Positions 1-8,166 of a stretch of DNA of 19,526 nt are shown in pieces. The stretch's first letter is position 1, and the number at the start of each line of letters is the position of its first letter. Location: contig JAOUNW010000016.1 of assembly GCA_029880755.1 (NCBI GenBank), positions 1 to 19,526 on the forward strand. The letters run 5' to 3'. The translations under genes were made by a program, and so were the position numbers. This DNA is from Gammaproteobacteria bacterium. Its GTDB lineage: Bacteria; Pseudomonadota; Gammaproteobacteria; Acidiferrobacterales; SZUA-150. The notes beneath the pieces are model-generated. The model had not been told where the DNA came from and searched no databases. It saw nothing but the letters and a program-made list of their open reading frames with translations.

Positions 1-1621
1 TTGCCAGTTCCGGGTAACGAAAAGGATTGCCCAGATAGCGTCTCGCTATATGCCACAGAGTATCCCCTTTTACTACTACGTGAACGTATTCTTCCAATAT
101 CCGGGGATCAGCAGGGGCGGTGGTTTTTTTTGCTGGCAATGATTTCTCTGCAGTTGCAGCAGACGTATCAGGGCGGGACTCAACAGGTGATTCACCTGAA
201 TTTACATCAGATAGGGATTGTTTAGGCCGCTCAACTGTAATGGTGTATTCGCCTGCAATGATCTCGACAGGGTTTCTTTCGGTATTGTTGCGTAAGGGTT
301 GGTCGACATTATTGCCGGTTGTTGTTTTTGTCGTACTTGTAGCCCCTAAGGAGTCTTTGCTCTCATAGGAATTATTGTATTGAACCGGGGATTCGTTTGT
401 CTCTATCGATTGATAACGGTTTTCATTCTCATAATGTTTAACCTCTGGTTTTAGCGCGTTCCCTGTTTCATGTGCGCTGGTGCGGGAAGGCCGGTATTGG
501 GAATCCGGCCAGAGCCACCAGGAGACAAGCGTAGCAATTGTCAGAAATGCCATAACAGCTATTACCCAACTTCTTTTGCTACCAGTTTCATTATCGCTAT
601 CAGATGTGTTGCCATAAATAGAGTTTCTCTGTTCCAAGTAGTTATGCCTGTCGTAGTAGTTGCTGGCAGGGCGATGATCTGCGGTATTGTAGTAAGAATC
701 CGAGGCCCCGTTCACAACAGATGAGCGATAGTTCTGTTCTACGCTTCCCCTGCCATGGCCTGAATATTGACGTTGTCCGTCAGCGTTTGTTGAACGCCTG
801 TTCGTATAAGCGGGCTGATATCTGTTTGCTGTAGATCCTGGGCCTGGCTTGCCATTTTTTGTTATGCCAGTCTTTTTATGGAGTCGAGTAAAATCGATAT
901 GGGGCGCCGGTGTAACATGGGGACTGGCGTCAGGTTCATGCGCACTGGGCCCGGTGGACCCGTCCATTTCTATGGCGTGCATGTTTGGATCATCTGAAAC
1001 AGTATTGTTATTAATTTCCCGGTCGGTCGCTGATGCATCGCCATCGCCGCTTTGTACCTGTTCATCAATAGTCGAGTTCTCATTAGTTGTCAGCGATGAG
1101 TCGAGTTTGTGCTTATTATTTTGAGTGAGAGTCCGCAAGAGTTTTGCCAGTTCACTGTCGTCAGCGGCATACAGTTGTTCAAATCCGGTATAAAGGATCA
1201 AATCCTCCTGTTTGATGGCAAACTTTTCAAAGCAATCAGTTCGAATGACATCGGTTGCAGGATACCAATCCAGTTCATTGGCCTCTGTAGTTTCAAGAAC
1301 CTCGTCAACCCAGAATGCCTTGAGACCGGATTTCAGCTTCGACAAAATGAGTTGTCCTGAGTCCTTATGGGTTCTCTCCGGTAGGCCAAATTTACTACGC
1401 AGACTCACAACAACGGCGACATCTCCACGATGAGGGAACATGCCTGAGATAGACCGGGGGCTTAACGGGATAGAATGGATTCTTGGGGGGGTGATAATCG
1501 ACTCTACTTCAACGGAGGGCACGCAAAAATAGTAGGGACCAACGAAAAAGCTGAGTAGAGAATTCTCTTGTTGGGCCTGTTCCATGGGTATGCGGGTCAT
1601 TTGATAATTATCGGTTACCAT
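1..1621 (-). CDS. CheW-like / transmembrane / LysM protein, C-terminus cut by window edge
   Basis: The minus-strand frame from an ATG at 1621 is open all the way to base 1, about 540 codons, with no stop. Residues about 18-110 read as a CheW-like fold: LLSFFVGPYYFCVPSVEVES, then IPLSPRSISGMFPHRGDVAV and VVVSLRSKFGLPE match the CheW pattern of a short beta strand, a PPxI-like loop and G-x-x-x-x-R-G-x-x-x-V-V-x-L-R-x-x-F-G. Residues about 175-345 are a linker rich in N, S, D, Y and Q. A single hydrophobic helix follows at about 349-368 (WVIAVMAFLTIATLVSWWLW), with K-R just before it, so the N-terminus should be cytoplasmic. After another polar stretch, residues about 512-540 start a LysM domain (VVVKGDTLWHIARRYLGNP) that is cut by the edge. 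No good ribosome site decides the start; in-frame ATGs at 1696, 1600 and 1585 are alternatives. Inferred role: an envelope-anchored scaffold joining a chemosensory or pilus complex to peptidoglycan. Confidence 0.8.
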   Translation of the reverse strand, partial: MVTDNYQMTRIPMEQAQQENSLLSFFVGPYYFCVPSVEVESIITPPRIHSIPLSPRSISGMFPHRGDVAVVVSLRSKFGLPERTHKDSGQLILSKLKSGLKAFWVDEVLETTEANELDWYPATDVIRTDCFEKFAIKQEDLILYTGFEQLYAADDSELAKLLRTLTQNNKHKLDSSLTTNENSTIDEQVQSGDGDASATDREINNNTVSDDPNMHAIEMDGSTGPSAHEPDASPHVTPAPHIDFTRLHKKTGITKNGKPGPGSTANRYQPAYTNRRSTNADGQRQYSGHGRGSVEQNYRSSVVNGASDSYYNTADHRPASNYYDRHNYLEQRNSIYGNTSDSDNETGSKRSWVIAVMAFLTIATLVSWWLWPDSQYRPSRTSAHETGNALKPEVKHYENENRYQSIETNESPVQYNNSYESKDSLGATSTTKTTTGNNVDQPLRNNTERNPVEIIAGEYTITVERPKQSLSDVNSGESPVESRPDTSAATAEKSLPAKKTTAPADPRILEEYVHVVVKGDTLWHIARRYLGNPFRYPELA

Positions 1622-1742
1622 GCAGAAATCTATTCTTAAAAAGTATAGTCCATCATTCCGGTATGTCCTTAGGCACCGTTCGTGGCCTTGAATCATTTAC
1701 TCAATATTATACAATTGCTTAATAAATCCATGTGATAAATGG

Positions 1743-1751
1743 TGATATAAT
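1743..1751 (+). promoter_or_regulatory. Extended -10 promoter element for the pilin accessory gene
   Basis: TGATATAAT holds a perfect TATAAT at 1746-1751 preceded by the TG of an extended -10. No good -35 hexamer lies 16-18 bases upstream, which extended -10 promoters can tolerate. It lies about 120 bases before the start of the downstream gene, leaving a long leader that contains a GAGGGAGG run near 1778-1785 not followed by a start codon. It is placed in the divergent gap between the CheW-LysM gene and the TfpX/TfpZ gene. Confidence 0.45.
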
Positions 1752-1870
1752 GGCGCGCCTTAATTTGAGCTTGAGCGGCGAGGGAGGTAATTTCAGTACA
1801 CCAAAATAATAGACTTCTTGAGCTGGCAATGATAACGGCTAGACTATGGTAACAAACGAATTAATTAAAT

Positions 1871-2659
1871 ATGAATTCAATGACAAGCCCCATCATTAGA
1901 TCAAAAATAAAAGCGGTCAGTGTTCATTTTTCGATAAGCGCCGCTATTTTTTTGGTGATTGCCTATTTCCTTTTGGTCCACTGGTATCCCTACCCCTATT
2001 TTGTGACAGACGGTGGTTGGGAGGGTGTAAGGCTTATGCTTTTTGTTGACGTGGTGCTAGGGCCTTTTCTGACTTTCCTGGTATTTGACCCCGGCAAAAC
2101 TAGACGAGCCTTAATATTTGACCTGAGCGCTATTGGCGTTGTTCAACTCATCGCGTTGACGTGGGGGGCAACTGTTGTGCATGGCAAAAGACCCGTAGCA
2201 ATTATTCAGATCTACGAAACAATGCAGCCCTTGGAAGAAAGATCCTTTTCCAAGCAGGGGATATCGTTAGATCTATTGCATCAATTCAGTGACGAATATC
2301 CACCGATTATCTATATGTTACCCGCGCTAAGCCGTGACGAACTTATGCGCCAGAAAGAAAGGCTGGAACGGGGAATAGGCGAAAATGAACAATTCGATCT
2401 TTATCGAAAATTTAAGGACAATATCCCCCAGGCGTTTGAATATCAGTTGGATATGCAAAAGGAAGTATCGGAGAGCGAACAACTCAAGCAGGAGCTGGAT
2501 GAGTTGCTTGCAAAGCGTAATGCTAAACTGGAGGATTTTTTCTATATGCCTTATTTGGGAAATTATAAGGCTGCTATTCTCGTTTTTGATAAGGAGGGGA
2601 ATTTGGCAGGCGCATTGTATAGTGACTTCAATATGTTTCGGGTCTCCAAAAAGAACTAG
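1871..2659 (+). CDS. TfpX/TfpZ family type IV pilin accessory protein
   Basis: The 262-residue product has the layout of the TfpX/TfpZ family, inner-membrane proteins usually encoded beside type IV pilins and thought to help pilin stability or assembly. An N-terminal helix (about 17-37) is followed by WYPYPYF, the family's typical W-Y-P-x-P-Y-F block, then a second helix around FVDVVLGPFLTFLVF and a third around 83-104 after FDLSAIGVVQLIAL. The block HGKRPVAIIQI that leads into the periplasmic half is also typical. The second half is charged and probably extracytoplasmic. The ATG at 1871 lacks a clear Shine-Dalgarno; an ATG three codons later is equally possible. No pilin gene is visible here; its neighbour is the divergent CheW-LysM gene, and it converges on ccoS with only 28 bases between stops. 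Assignment rests on recalled family motifs. Confidence 0.75.
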   Translation: MNSMTSPIIRSKIKAVSVHFSISAAIFLVIAYFLLVHWYPYPYFVTDGGWEGVRLMLFVDVVLGPFLTFLVFDPGKTRRALIFDLSAIGVVQLIALTWGATVVHGKRPVAIIQIYETMQPLEERSFSKQGISLDLLHQFSDEYPPIIYMLPALSRDELMRQKERLERGIGENEQFDLYRKFKDNIPQAFEYQLDMQKEVSESEQLKQELDELLAKRNAKLEDFFYMPYLGNYKAAILVFDKEGNLAGALYSDFNMFRVSKKN

Positions 2660-2687
2660 CCGGCCATTGAAAGTGCGTAAAATATAG

Positions 2688-2867
2688 TTATGGATCTTTA
2701 TTATGATCGGGAGGTATTGAGTCTACTTCGTCCCGATCCATCAGGATTTTGTGGCCAGGACCTTCCAGATCATCAAACTGACCACTTTTAATTGCCCAGA
2801 AGAATAGCCAGATGATCAATAATACCAACAGAATGGCTATTGGGATGAGAAGGTAAACGATTTCCAT
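2688..2867 (-). CDS. ccoS: CcoS, cbb3-type cytochrome oxidase assembly protein
   Basis: This 59-residue gene encodes one N-terminal membrane helix (MEIVYLLIPIAILLVLLIIW) followed by the CcoS signature FFWAIKSGQFDDLEGPGHKI and a short acidic tail (LMDRDEVDSIPP). The W-A-x-x-x-G-Q-F-D-D-L-E-G-P pattern is diagnostic. CcoS is needed for maturation of the cbb3 oxidase, probably for cofactor insertion into CcoN, in the cytoplasmic membrane together with the copper ATPase CcoI. It begins 23 bases after the stop of the GGDEF-EAL gene and is probably on the same message. In most genomes ccoS follows ccoI directly, so the intervening gene is unusual. No strong ribosome site precedes the ATG. Confidence 0.92.
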   Translation of the reverse strand: MEIVYLLIPIAILLVLLIIWLFFWAIKSGQFDDLEGPGHKILMDRDEVDSIPPDHNKDP

Positions 2868-2890
2868 CTAGGTAGATATTGAGCCAAAAC

Positions 2891-4633
2891 CTATTGGCGA
2901 ATATTCAGGTATTTCGGATTGCTAAATTGTTGGCCAAGAGCATCGGCATCCACGGGTTTACCAAAATAGAATCCTTGAGCATGATTGCATCCCAGTTGCA
3001 CGAGCATATCGCAAACATCCTGGCTCTCAACGCCCTCCGCAGTGACTCTTAAGCCAAGATTCTGTGCAAGATTGATAATAGCGTGGACTATCATGGCATC
3101 GCTTTTATCTTTTAGCATGTTGATGACAAAAGATTTATCTATTTTGATTATATCTACAGGTAGTCGTTTAAGGTAACCCAGGGAAGAATGACCGGTTCCA
3201 AAATCATCGATGGCCAGTTGAACGCCAACGCTATTTAACCGGCGAAAGATCTCAAGCGCTCTTTCTGAATCTGCCATGACTGCGCTTTCCGTGATTTCCA
3301 GTATAAGCTGATTAGGATTAACCGACCATTTCTGTATCAATTTCTCGACATGATTGGCAAGCTCCATGTCATACAGGGTATGTGGTGAAATGTTGACCGA
3401 AGCATTAAGCACCAGTCCGCTGTTTTTCCAGTGTGCGCATTGTTGTAAAGCGCTATCCAGTGCCCACCATGTTATTGGTTTGATTAATCCTGTCTGTTCC
3501 GCCAGGGGGATAAAAATATCGGGTTGAACCTCATCGTTATCCGGTCTGTGCCAACGAATAAGGGCTTCCATGCTGATAATTTTCATTTTTCCGAGATCAA
3601 TAATGGGCTGATAATCCAGGCTCAGCTGCTTGGCCTCTATGCCATGCTGAAGCTCTCCTAACATTGTCAGTCTAATGACATTATGTTGATCCTTCTCCTC
3701 ACTGTAGACGGCGAGATCGACGTGGGCCTTTTTTGCTTGATACATGGCAATTTCGGCACGTCTTAACAGTGTCTCAGTATTGTTAGCGTGTCGTGGGAAG
3801 GTAGCTATGCCAATGCTGGCACTAATCCCCAGAGATATATCAGCTTTTGGCGTCATGCCACCTCTACTCTGAACCGTATTCAGGGCAAAGGGATAATGAA
3901 GAGACTGCAAGATCGATCTTGATATTTCTCTGGCTGCTGCCTCATCTGTGTCAGGCAACACCAGTGCGAACTCGTCGCCACCAAAACGAGTAATAGTGGC
4001 ATTGGCAGGTGCTGCTGAAACAAGCCTGAGCGAAATTTGCTGCAGGAAAACATCTCCAACCTGATGCCCAAGCGTGTCATTAATTTCCTTAAAAAGATCG
4101 AGATCCAGTAGGGCCAGAGCAACGCCTACCGATTCCTTTTTTGAGTTTTTGATAGCATCGTCCAGAATATTTCTTAAATGCGCGCGATTCGGAAGATCTG
4201 TAAGCGGGTCATAATGAGCCAGGCGTTCTAAGGTCGCACTTTGTTCCTTTTTTGCAGTTACGTCCCTGGCAACACAAATCACCAAATCGCCCTCATCAAC
4301 ATTAACCCTGTTCATGTTGATCTCGACCCAGCGAGCGATTGAGTTATTGGGTTTTATAAGACATTCCACCTGGGTCGGTTTGCCGGACAGTGTTGTTTTA
4401 AACGCCGTTACGAAGCGCTTTACTGTGTCATGGTCACCTAAAAGGTCAGTGATCGGTATGCGCCGGTTATGGGCGGTAAGTGTCTCTTCAGATTGACCCA
4501 GCCAGTTTTCCGTGCGCTTGTTGGAAACATGAAATTTCATTTCGTCACATAGTACGAAAAAGGCATCATTTGCGCTGTCTATGTAGGCACGCAATAATTC
4601 CAGGTAAAATTTCGCGTCGTCGGTAGGCGTCAT
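2891..4633 (-). CDS. PAS-GGDEF-EAL c-di-GMP turnover protein
   Basis: The 580-residue protein has no membrane helix. Residues about 10-130 form a PAS-type sensor, with linker DVTAKKEQSATLERLAHYDP leading into the GGDEF domain (about 140-310). That domain has the intact active-site motif RFGGDEF (GGDEF at 218-222) and SASIGIA. The product-inhibition RxxD site normally five residues before GGDEF is missing; PANA stands there. The EAL domain (about 325-575) keeps its catalytic residues: EAL at 356-358, the N of NISPH, the E of EITES, DDFGTGHSS (476 on), K of KIDKSF, AEGVES and QGFYFG. Both diguanylate cyclase and phosphodiesterase activity are therefore possible, and which one dominates cannot be read from sequence. 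A GGAAG lies 13 bases before the ATG. It sits between ccoI and ccoS on the same strand, 118 bases after ccoI, so it may be co-expressed with oxidase assembly genes. The PAS ligand is unknown. Confidence 0.93.
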   Translation of the reverse strand: MTPTDDAKFYLELLRAYIDSANDAFFVLCDEMKFHVSNKRTENWLGQSEETLTAHNRRIPITDLLGDHDTVKRFVTAFKTTLSGKPTQVECLIKPNNSIARWVEINMNRVNVDEGDLVICVARDVTAKKEQSATLERLAHYDPLTDLPNRAHLRNILDDAIKNSKKESVGVALALLDLDLFKEINDTLGHQVGDVFLQQISLRLVSAAPANATITRFGGDEFALVLPDTDEAAAREISRSILQSLHYPFALNTVQSRGGMTPKADISLGISASIGIATFPRHANNTETLLRRAEIAMYQAKKAHVDLAVYSEEKDQHNVIRLTMLGELQHGIEAKQLSLDYQPIIDLGKMKIISMEALIRWHRPDNDEVQPDIFIPLAEQTGLIKPITWWALDSALQQCAHWKNSGLVLNASVNISPHTLYDMELANHVEKLIQKWSVNPNQLILEITESAVMADSERALEIFRRLNSVGVQLAIDDFGTGHSSLGYLKRLPVDIIKIDKSFVINMLKDKSDAMIVHAIINLAQNLGLRVTAEGVESQDVCDMLVQLGCNHAQGFYFGKPVDADALGQQFSNPKYLNIRQ

Positions 4634-4751
4634 TAATTTGTATTACTTCCAGGGAAGGTGCTGTTTCCCAAAAACATGAATTTAATTATGGCTCAGCTTT
4701 AGTGGCGAAGCTAGAAAAAAACAGATAAAGCAAGTAATTGGCGTCGACCGA

Positions 4752-7223
4752 CTATTTATCTATATCTATAGGGTTCGCTGTCTTCAGCAAGCGCATGGCG
4801 TTGGCGACTACCACTAGCGAGCTGGCGGACATGCCAACGGCGGCCATCCAGGGGGCAACCCAGCCTGCTGCCGCCAAAGGCAGCGCACATAAATTGTATA
4901 GCAGCGCCCAGGTTGTATTTTGCTTGATTATCATGAGGGTTTTTTTGGCTAATGTGATACCTGTTGCGATATGAGAAAGGTGGGTGGAAAGCAGAACCAT
5001 ATCGGCATGAATGGCTGCCAGTTGCGCCCCCGATCCCATAGCGATGGAAACATGGGAGGAAGCCAATACCGGCACATCGTTGATTCCATCCCCTACCATC
5101 GCCACGATCTTGCCTTGAGCCTGAAGATTCTTTACATGATACAGCTTCTCCTGTGGCGAAAGTCGCGAGCGGTAATGGCTGATGCCACAGCGTTCGGCGA
5201 CGCTTTTTGCAGCAAACTCGCTGTCACCGGTTAACAGAAGTGGTTCAATTCCCAACGTGTAAAGTGCGTCGATCAGATTCTTGCTGTCTGCGCGCAACGT
5301 GTCTCCCAGTTCAAATGCAGCCAACAGGCGTCCGGCTTGCGCCAGTATCACCACTGTATGACCTGATTGCTCCAGGTCCGCTAGTTGGCTCTCCGGTAAT
5401 GCTATCTGGATTTTGGACTCGATGTATTGGCTGGTTCCTATGAAATAACGGCAACCGTTTACCTCACCGAGCAGACCAGCGCCGGGTGTATTGTGAACAT
5501 GGCTCGAGTTCAATATCGGATCAATATTGCTATTTATGGCTCGAGCAATGGGATGCTCAGACCGCGCTTCAAGAGCCGCAGCAATCTGGTGACAGCTGTT
5601 GACGTCAACGTCAGCCAGGGGATGAATTTTGACAAGCTGAAGCTTTCCTTCCGTGAGCGTGCCGGTTTTGTCGAATACCATATGAGTCACCCGGCTCAAT
5701 GTTTCCAGGGCGTTACTACTGGATACGAGTAATCCCGCCTGGGTGAGTTTGCCAGTCGCGGCCGTAAGCGCTGTCGGTGTTGCCAGTGACAGGGCGCATG
5801 GGCAGGTAATTACCAAAACAGCAACAGTAATCGGCAGCCAGCGTTCCGGGTCTGCTTGCCACCAATATAGACCTACTATTGTAGCGGTAACGATTACAGT
5901 GAACACAAACCACCCGGCCACGTGGTTGGCCAATTGTGCCAGGCGCGGCTTTTCTGATTGGGCGCGGTCGACTAGCTGCTGTAATCCCGCGAGCACGGTA
6001 TTGGCGCCAGAATGTTCAACCCTGACAGTCAGGGCACTTTCGTAATTTAGGGTGCCGCCAATTACCATGTCCCCTGGCTTTTTCTGTAATGGTAGGCTTT
6101 CACCTGTTAACAGGGACTCGTCCACACTTGATAGGCCCTGTAAAACACAGCCGTCTGCGGGAATGATCTCGCCTGGGCGAATCAGAATGATCTCGCCTGG
6201 TTGTAACGCTACAGCGGGAACTGTTTCCTCCAGATGGTTAGTGAGTCGGGTAGCCATAGTGGGCTGCAATTTGATGAGTGTGTCGCAAGCGTCACCGGAT
6301 TGTTTTCGGGCGCCAAGTTCCAGATAGCGGGCGCCAAGCAGAAAGAAAACAAACATGACAACGGAGTCAAAGTAGACGTGACCACTACCATGGATTGTTG
6401 AGTTAACAGAGGCCAGAAACGCCAGGGTAATACCCAGGGTGACGGGTACGTCCATTCCCGGTCTTCGGTTTTTTATATCGCGCCAGGCGCCGGTAAAAAA
6501 CGGTTGGGCAGAGTAGAAAATTACCGGGGTGGTGAGCGCCAGACTGACCCAGTAAAAGAACTGCCGGAATTCCGCTTCAATACCAAACCAGTCACCGCTG
6601 TAAAGTGCTACGGCCAACACCATTACCTGCATTCCCAGTACGCCCGCCAACCCCAGGCGCTTCAGATGTTCCCGTCGTTCTTTGGCCAATATCTGTTGCT
6701 GGCGATTGGGATCGTAAGGGTGTGCCAAGTAACCAATATGGCTGATTGCCACCAGAATATCGCTTAGTTTGATTAGGCGATTGTCCCATTTGATATGGGC
6801 TCGGTGGGTGGCGTAATTGACGTTGGCCTCAATGACGCCCGGTAGCTGGTTTAGGTGACGCTCGTTCAGCCAAGCGCATGCGGCACACACAATGCCTTCC
6901 AGTATTAGAGAGGCCTCCTGCAGAGTGGCGCCCGGCCGGGTGCCAGGCGCGGTCGTCACAAAGGTCTTCTGGATTTCCGGATTGTCATAGATTTTCGAGC
7001 GCTTAAGGAATTCTGGCACCAGATCTCGCCCAGTTGGCGAGGGGCCGGTGCGGTAGCGGTAAAAATCCTCGAGACCCCCCTGGACAATGGCTTTGGCTAC
7101 AGCCTCGCAACCATGGCAGCACATAGGCCGGGGCTGGCTGTCGATTTCCACCTTGAGATCAATGCCCTTGGCGACAGGGAGACCGCAATGGAAGCATAAG
7201 GTTGGAGTCGCAGGTTCTCGCAT
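4752..7223 (-). CDS. ccoI: CcoI/FixI copper-transporting P1B-type ATPase for cbb3 oxidase
   Basis: The 823-residue protein matches CcoI/FixI, the inner-membrane ATPase that handles copper for the CuB centre of cbb3 oxidase. The N-terminus carries a cysteine-rich block, CFHC (10-13) and CCHGCEA (35-41), followed by an HMA-type metal-binding domain with GIVCAACAW (113-116 CAAC). After the first helices come the actuator motif TGES (373-376), the metal-site motif CPC (474-476, in VITCPCALSLATPTAL), the phosphorylation motif DKTGT (D518), SEHP (555-558) and GDGIND (711-716). All catalytic motifs are intact and the length fits the family. The ATG at 7223 gives the N-terminus expected for FixI, although no strong Shine-Dalgarno is seen. 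It is divergent from the Yip1-ccoNOQP arm and shares with it the gap holding the Anr/FNR box. Confidence 0.95.
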   Translation of the reverse strand: MREPATPTLCFHCGLPVAKGIDLKVEIDSQPRPMCCHGCEAVAKAIVQGGLEDFYRYRTGPSPTGRDLVPEFLKRSKIYDNPEIQKTFVTTAPGTRPGATLQEASLILEGIVCAACAWLNERHLNQLPGVIEANVNYATHRAHIKWDNRLIKLSDILVAISHIGYLAHPYDPNRQQQILAKERREHLKRLGLAGVLGMQVMVLAVALYSGDWFGIEAEFRQFFYWVSLALTTPVIFYSAQPFFTGAWRDIKNRRPGMDVPVTLGITLAFLASVNSTIHGSGHVYFDSVVMFVFFLLGARYLELGARKQSGDACDTLIKLQPTMATRLTNHLEETVPAVALQPGEIILIRPGEIIPADGCVLQGLSSVDESLLTGESLPLQKKPGDMVIGGTLNYESALTVRVEHSGANTVLAGLQQLVDRAQSEKPRLAQLANHVAGWFVFTVIVTATIVGLYWWQADPERWLPITVAVLVITCPCALSLATPTALTAATGKLTQAGLLVSSSNALETLSRVTHMVFDKTGTLTEGKLQLVKIHPLADVDVNSCHQIAAALEARSEHPIARAINSNIDPILNSSHVHNTPGAGLLGEVNGCRYFIGTSQYIESKIQIALPESQLADLEQSGHTVVILAQAGRLLAAFELGDTLRADSKNLIDALYTLGIEPLLLTGDSEFAAKSVAERCGISHYRSRLSPQEKLYHVKNLQAQGKIVAMVGDGINDVPVLASSHVSIAMGSGAQLAAIHADMVLLSTHLSHIATGITLAKKTLMIIKQNTTWALLYNLCALPLAAAGWVAPWMAAVGMSASSLVVVANAMRLLKTANPIDIDK

Positions 7224-7313
7224 AGGTTTAGGTTATCATTAATTATTTAGTGACCAATCAAAAGTCCACCTGACAAAAAAGTGGCCACGTTCTATTTTTT
7301 TATCCAGATCAAA

Positions 7314-7327
7314 TTGATTTATATCAA
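7314..7327. promoter_or_regulatory. Anr/FNR-type operator between ccoI and the oxidase operon
   Basis: TTGATTTATATCAA is a perfect match to the Anr/FNR consensus TTGAT-N4-ATCAA. Its centre is at 7320.5. Activation from -41.5, usual for this family, would put a rightward start near 7362, and TAAACT at 7350-7355 is a fair -10 for that start. Leftward, TAGAAC (complement of 7289-7294) is a possible -10 for ccoI at similar geometry. The box is symmetric and could serve either or both arms. Presumably oxygen-limited cells use it to raise oxidase synthesis, as established for cbb3 operons in Pseudomonas and relatives. Confidence 0.85.
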
Positions 7328-7512
7328 TTTGGTTCATTTGTCCCGTGGTTAAACTTTGCGCCGTTGTCGATTCACGATACAATATAAGCGATTAATAATA
7401 TACTAAATTGCTCAGAATTTATCGGGAATAAATGCTTTTTTTGGTTCTTGGCAGTAGCTGTTAGACTGTCGGGGGTCATTTTTATTGTTATCTACAGCAG
7501 GGGGAATCACAC

Positions 7513-8112
7513 ATGCTGCACCATGTTTGGGGTTTGTTTGCACACCCTCAAGAAGAATGGAAAGACATTCGAAAAGAAAATTGTTCCATCGGACGTTGCT
7601 ACTGTAGCCATGTATTAATTCTGGCAGCCATACCCCCCCTTGCCGGATTTATCGGCACCAGCCAGATCGGGTGGCGAATCGGCGGCGGCGATCTGGTCAG
7701 GCTGACGGTAGAAAGCGCTCTCGCTTTATCCTTCCTTTATTATTTAACCATGCTGGTTGGTGTATTCACCATCGGTAAATTGATTCACTGGATGGGTCAA
7801 ACATACGGTGCCCAGCAGGAATTGCCCCGTTGCATGGGTCTGGCTGCTTATACCGCCACACCGCTATTTATTATAGGTATCATGGGTCTGTATCCCATTC
7901 TATGGTTAAACGTTCTTGTTGGTTTGCCCGCATTGGCCTACACGGTCTATCTGTTGTACACCGGTGTTCCTATTATGATGGAAATTTCGGAAGACAGAGG
8001 ATTTTTGTTTTCAAGTGCTGTGCTGGCAGTGGGTCTGGTCAGTTTGGTGGCAATTCTGGCGGCAACAGTCGTCATCTGGGATGCCGGCATCGGTCCAGTT
8101 TTTACTCACTAG
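7513..8112 (+). CDS. Yip1/DUF1282-family multi-pass membrane protein
   Basis: The 199-residue protein opens with HVWGLFAHPQEEWKDIR, the F-x-x-P-x-x-x-W amphipathic start typical of bacterial Yip1-family proteins. About five membrane segments follow (roughly 33-50, 65-90, 107-125, 128-150, 167-189), with AAYTATPLFIIGI and a YLLYTGVPIMM block that are also family-typical. The biochemical function of bacterial members is not established. A GGGGGAA run ends 8 bases before the ATG, supporting this start. It is the first gene downstream of the Anr/FNR box and ends 54 bases before ccoN, with no terminator or clear second promoter between them, so it is probably the first gene of the oxidase transcript. 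That position hints at a link to low-oxygen respiration, which is inference only. Confidence 0.75.
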   Translation: MLHHVWGLFAHPQEEWKDIRKENCSIGRCYCSHVLILAAIPPLAGFIGTSQIGWRIGGGDLVRLTVESALALSFLYYLTMLVGVFTIGKLIHWMGQTYGAQQELPRCMGLAAYTATPLFIIGIMGLYPILWLNVLVGLPALAYTVYLLYTGVPIMMEISEDRGFLFSSAVLAVGLVSLVAILAATVVIWDAGIGPVFTH

Positions 8113-8166
8113 GTTCTCAATTTTACTGCAAAGAATCATAGTTATTTAATGTAACACGGGAGATAT

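Noticed and set aside
470..1433. Several short plus-strand frames in the first 1.5 kb
   Set aside because: All are shadows of the continuous minus-strand CheW-LysM frame, which carries recognisable domains.
1829..1852. Seven-codon leader peptide before the pilin accessory gene
   Set aside because: It has no ribosome site at the right distance and no attenuator-like structure beside it.
4680..4720. AGCTT...AAGCT stem with an A run between ccoI and the GGDEF-EAL gene as a terminator
   Set aside because: The run lies on the wrong side for leftward transcription and the stem is only five pairs, so it does not support separating the two genes.
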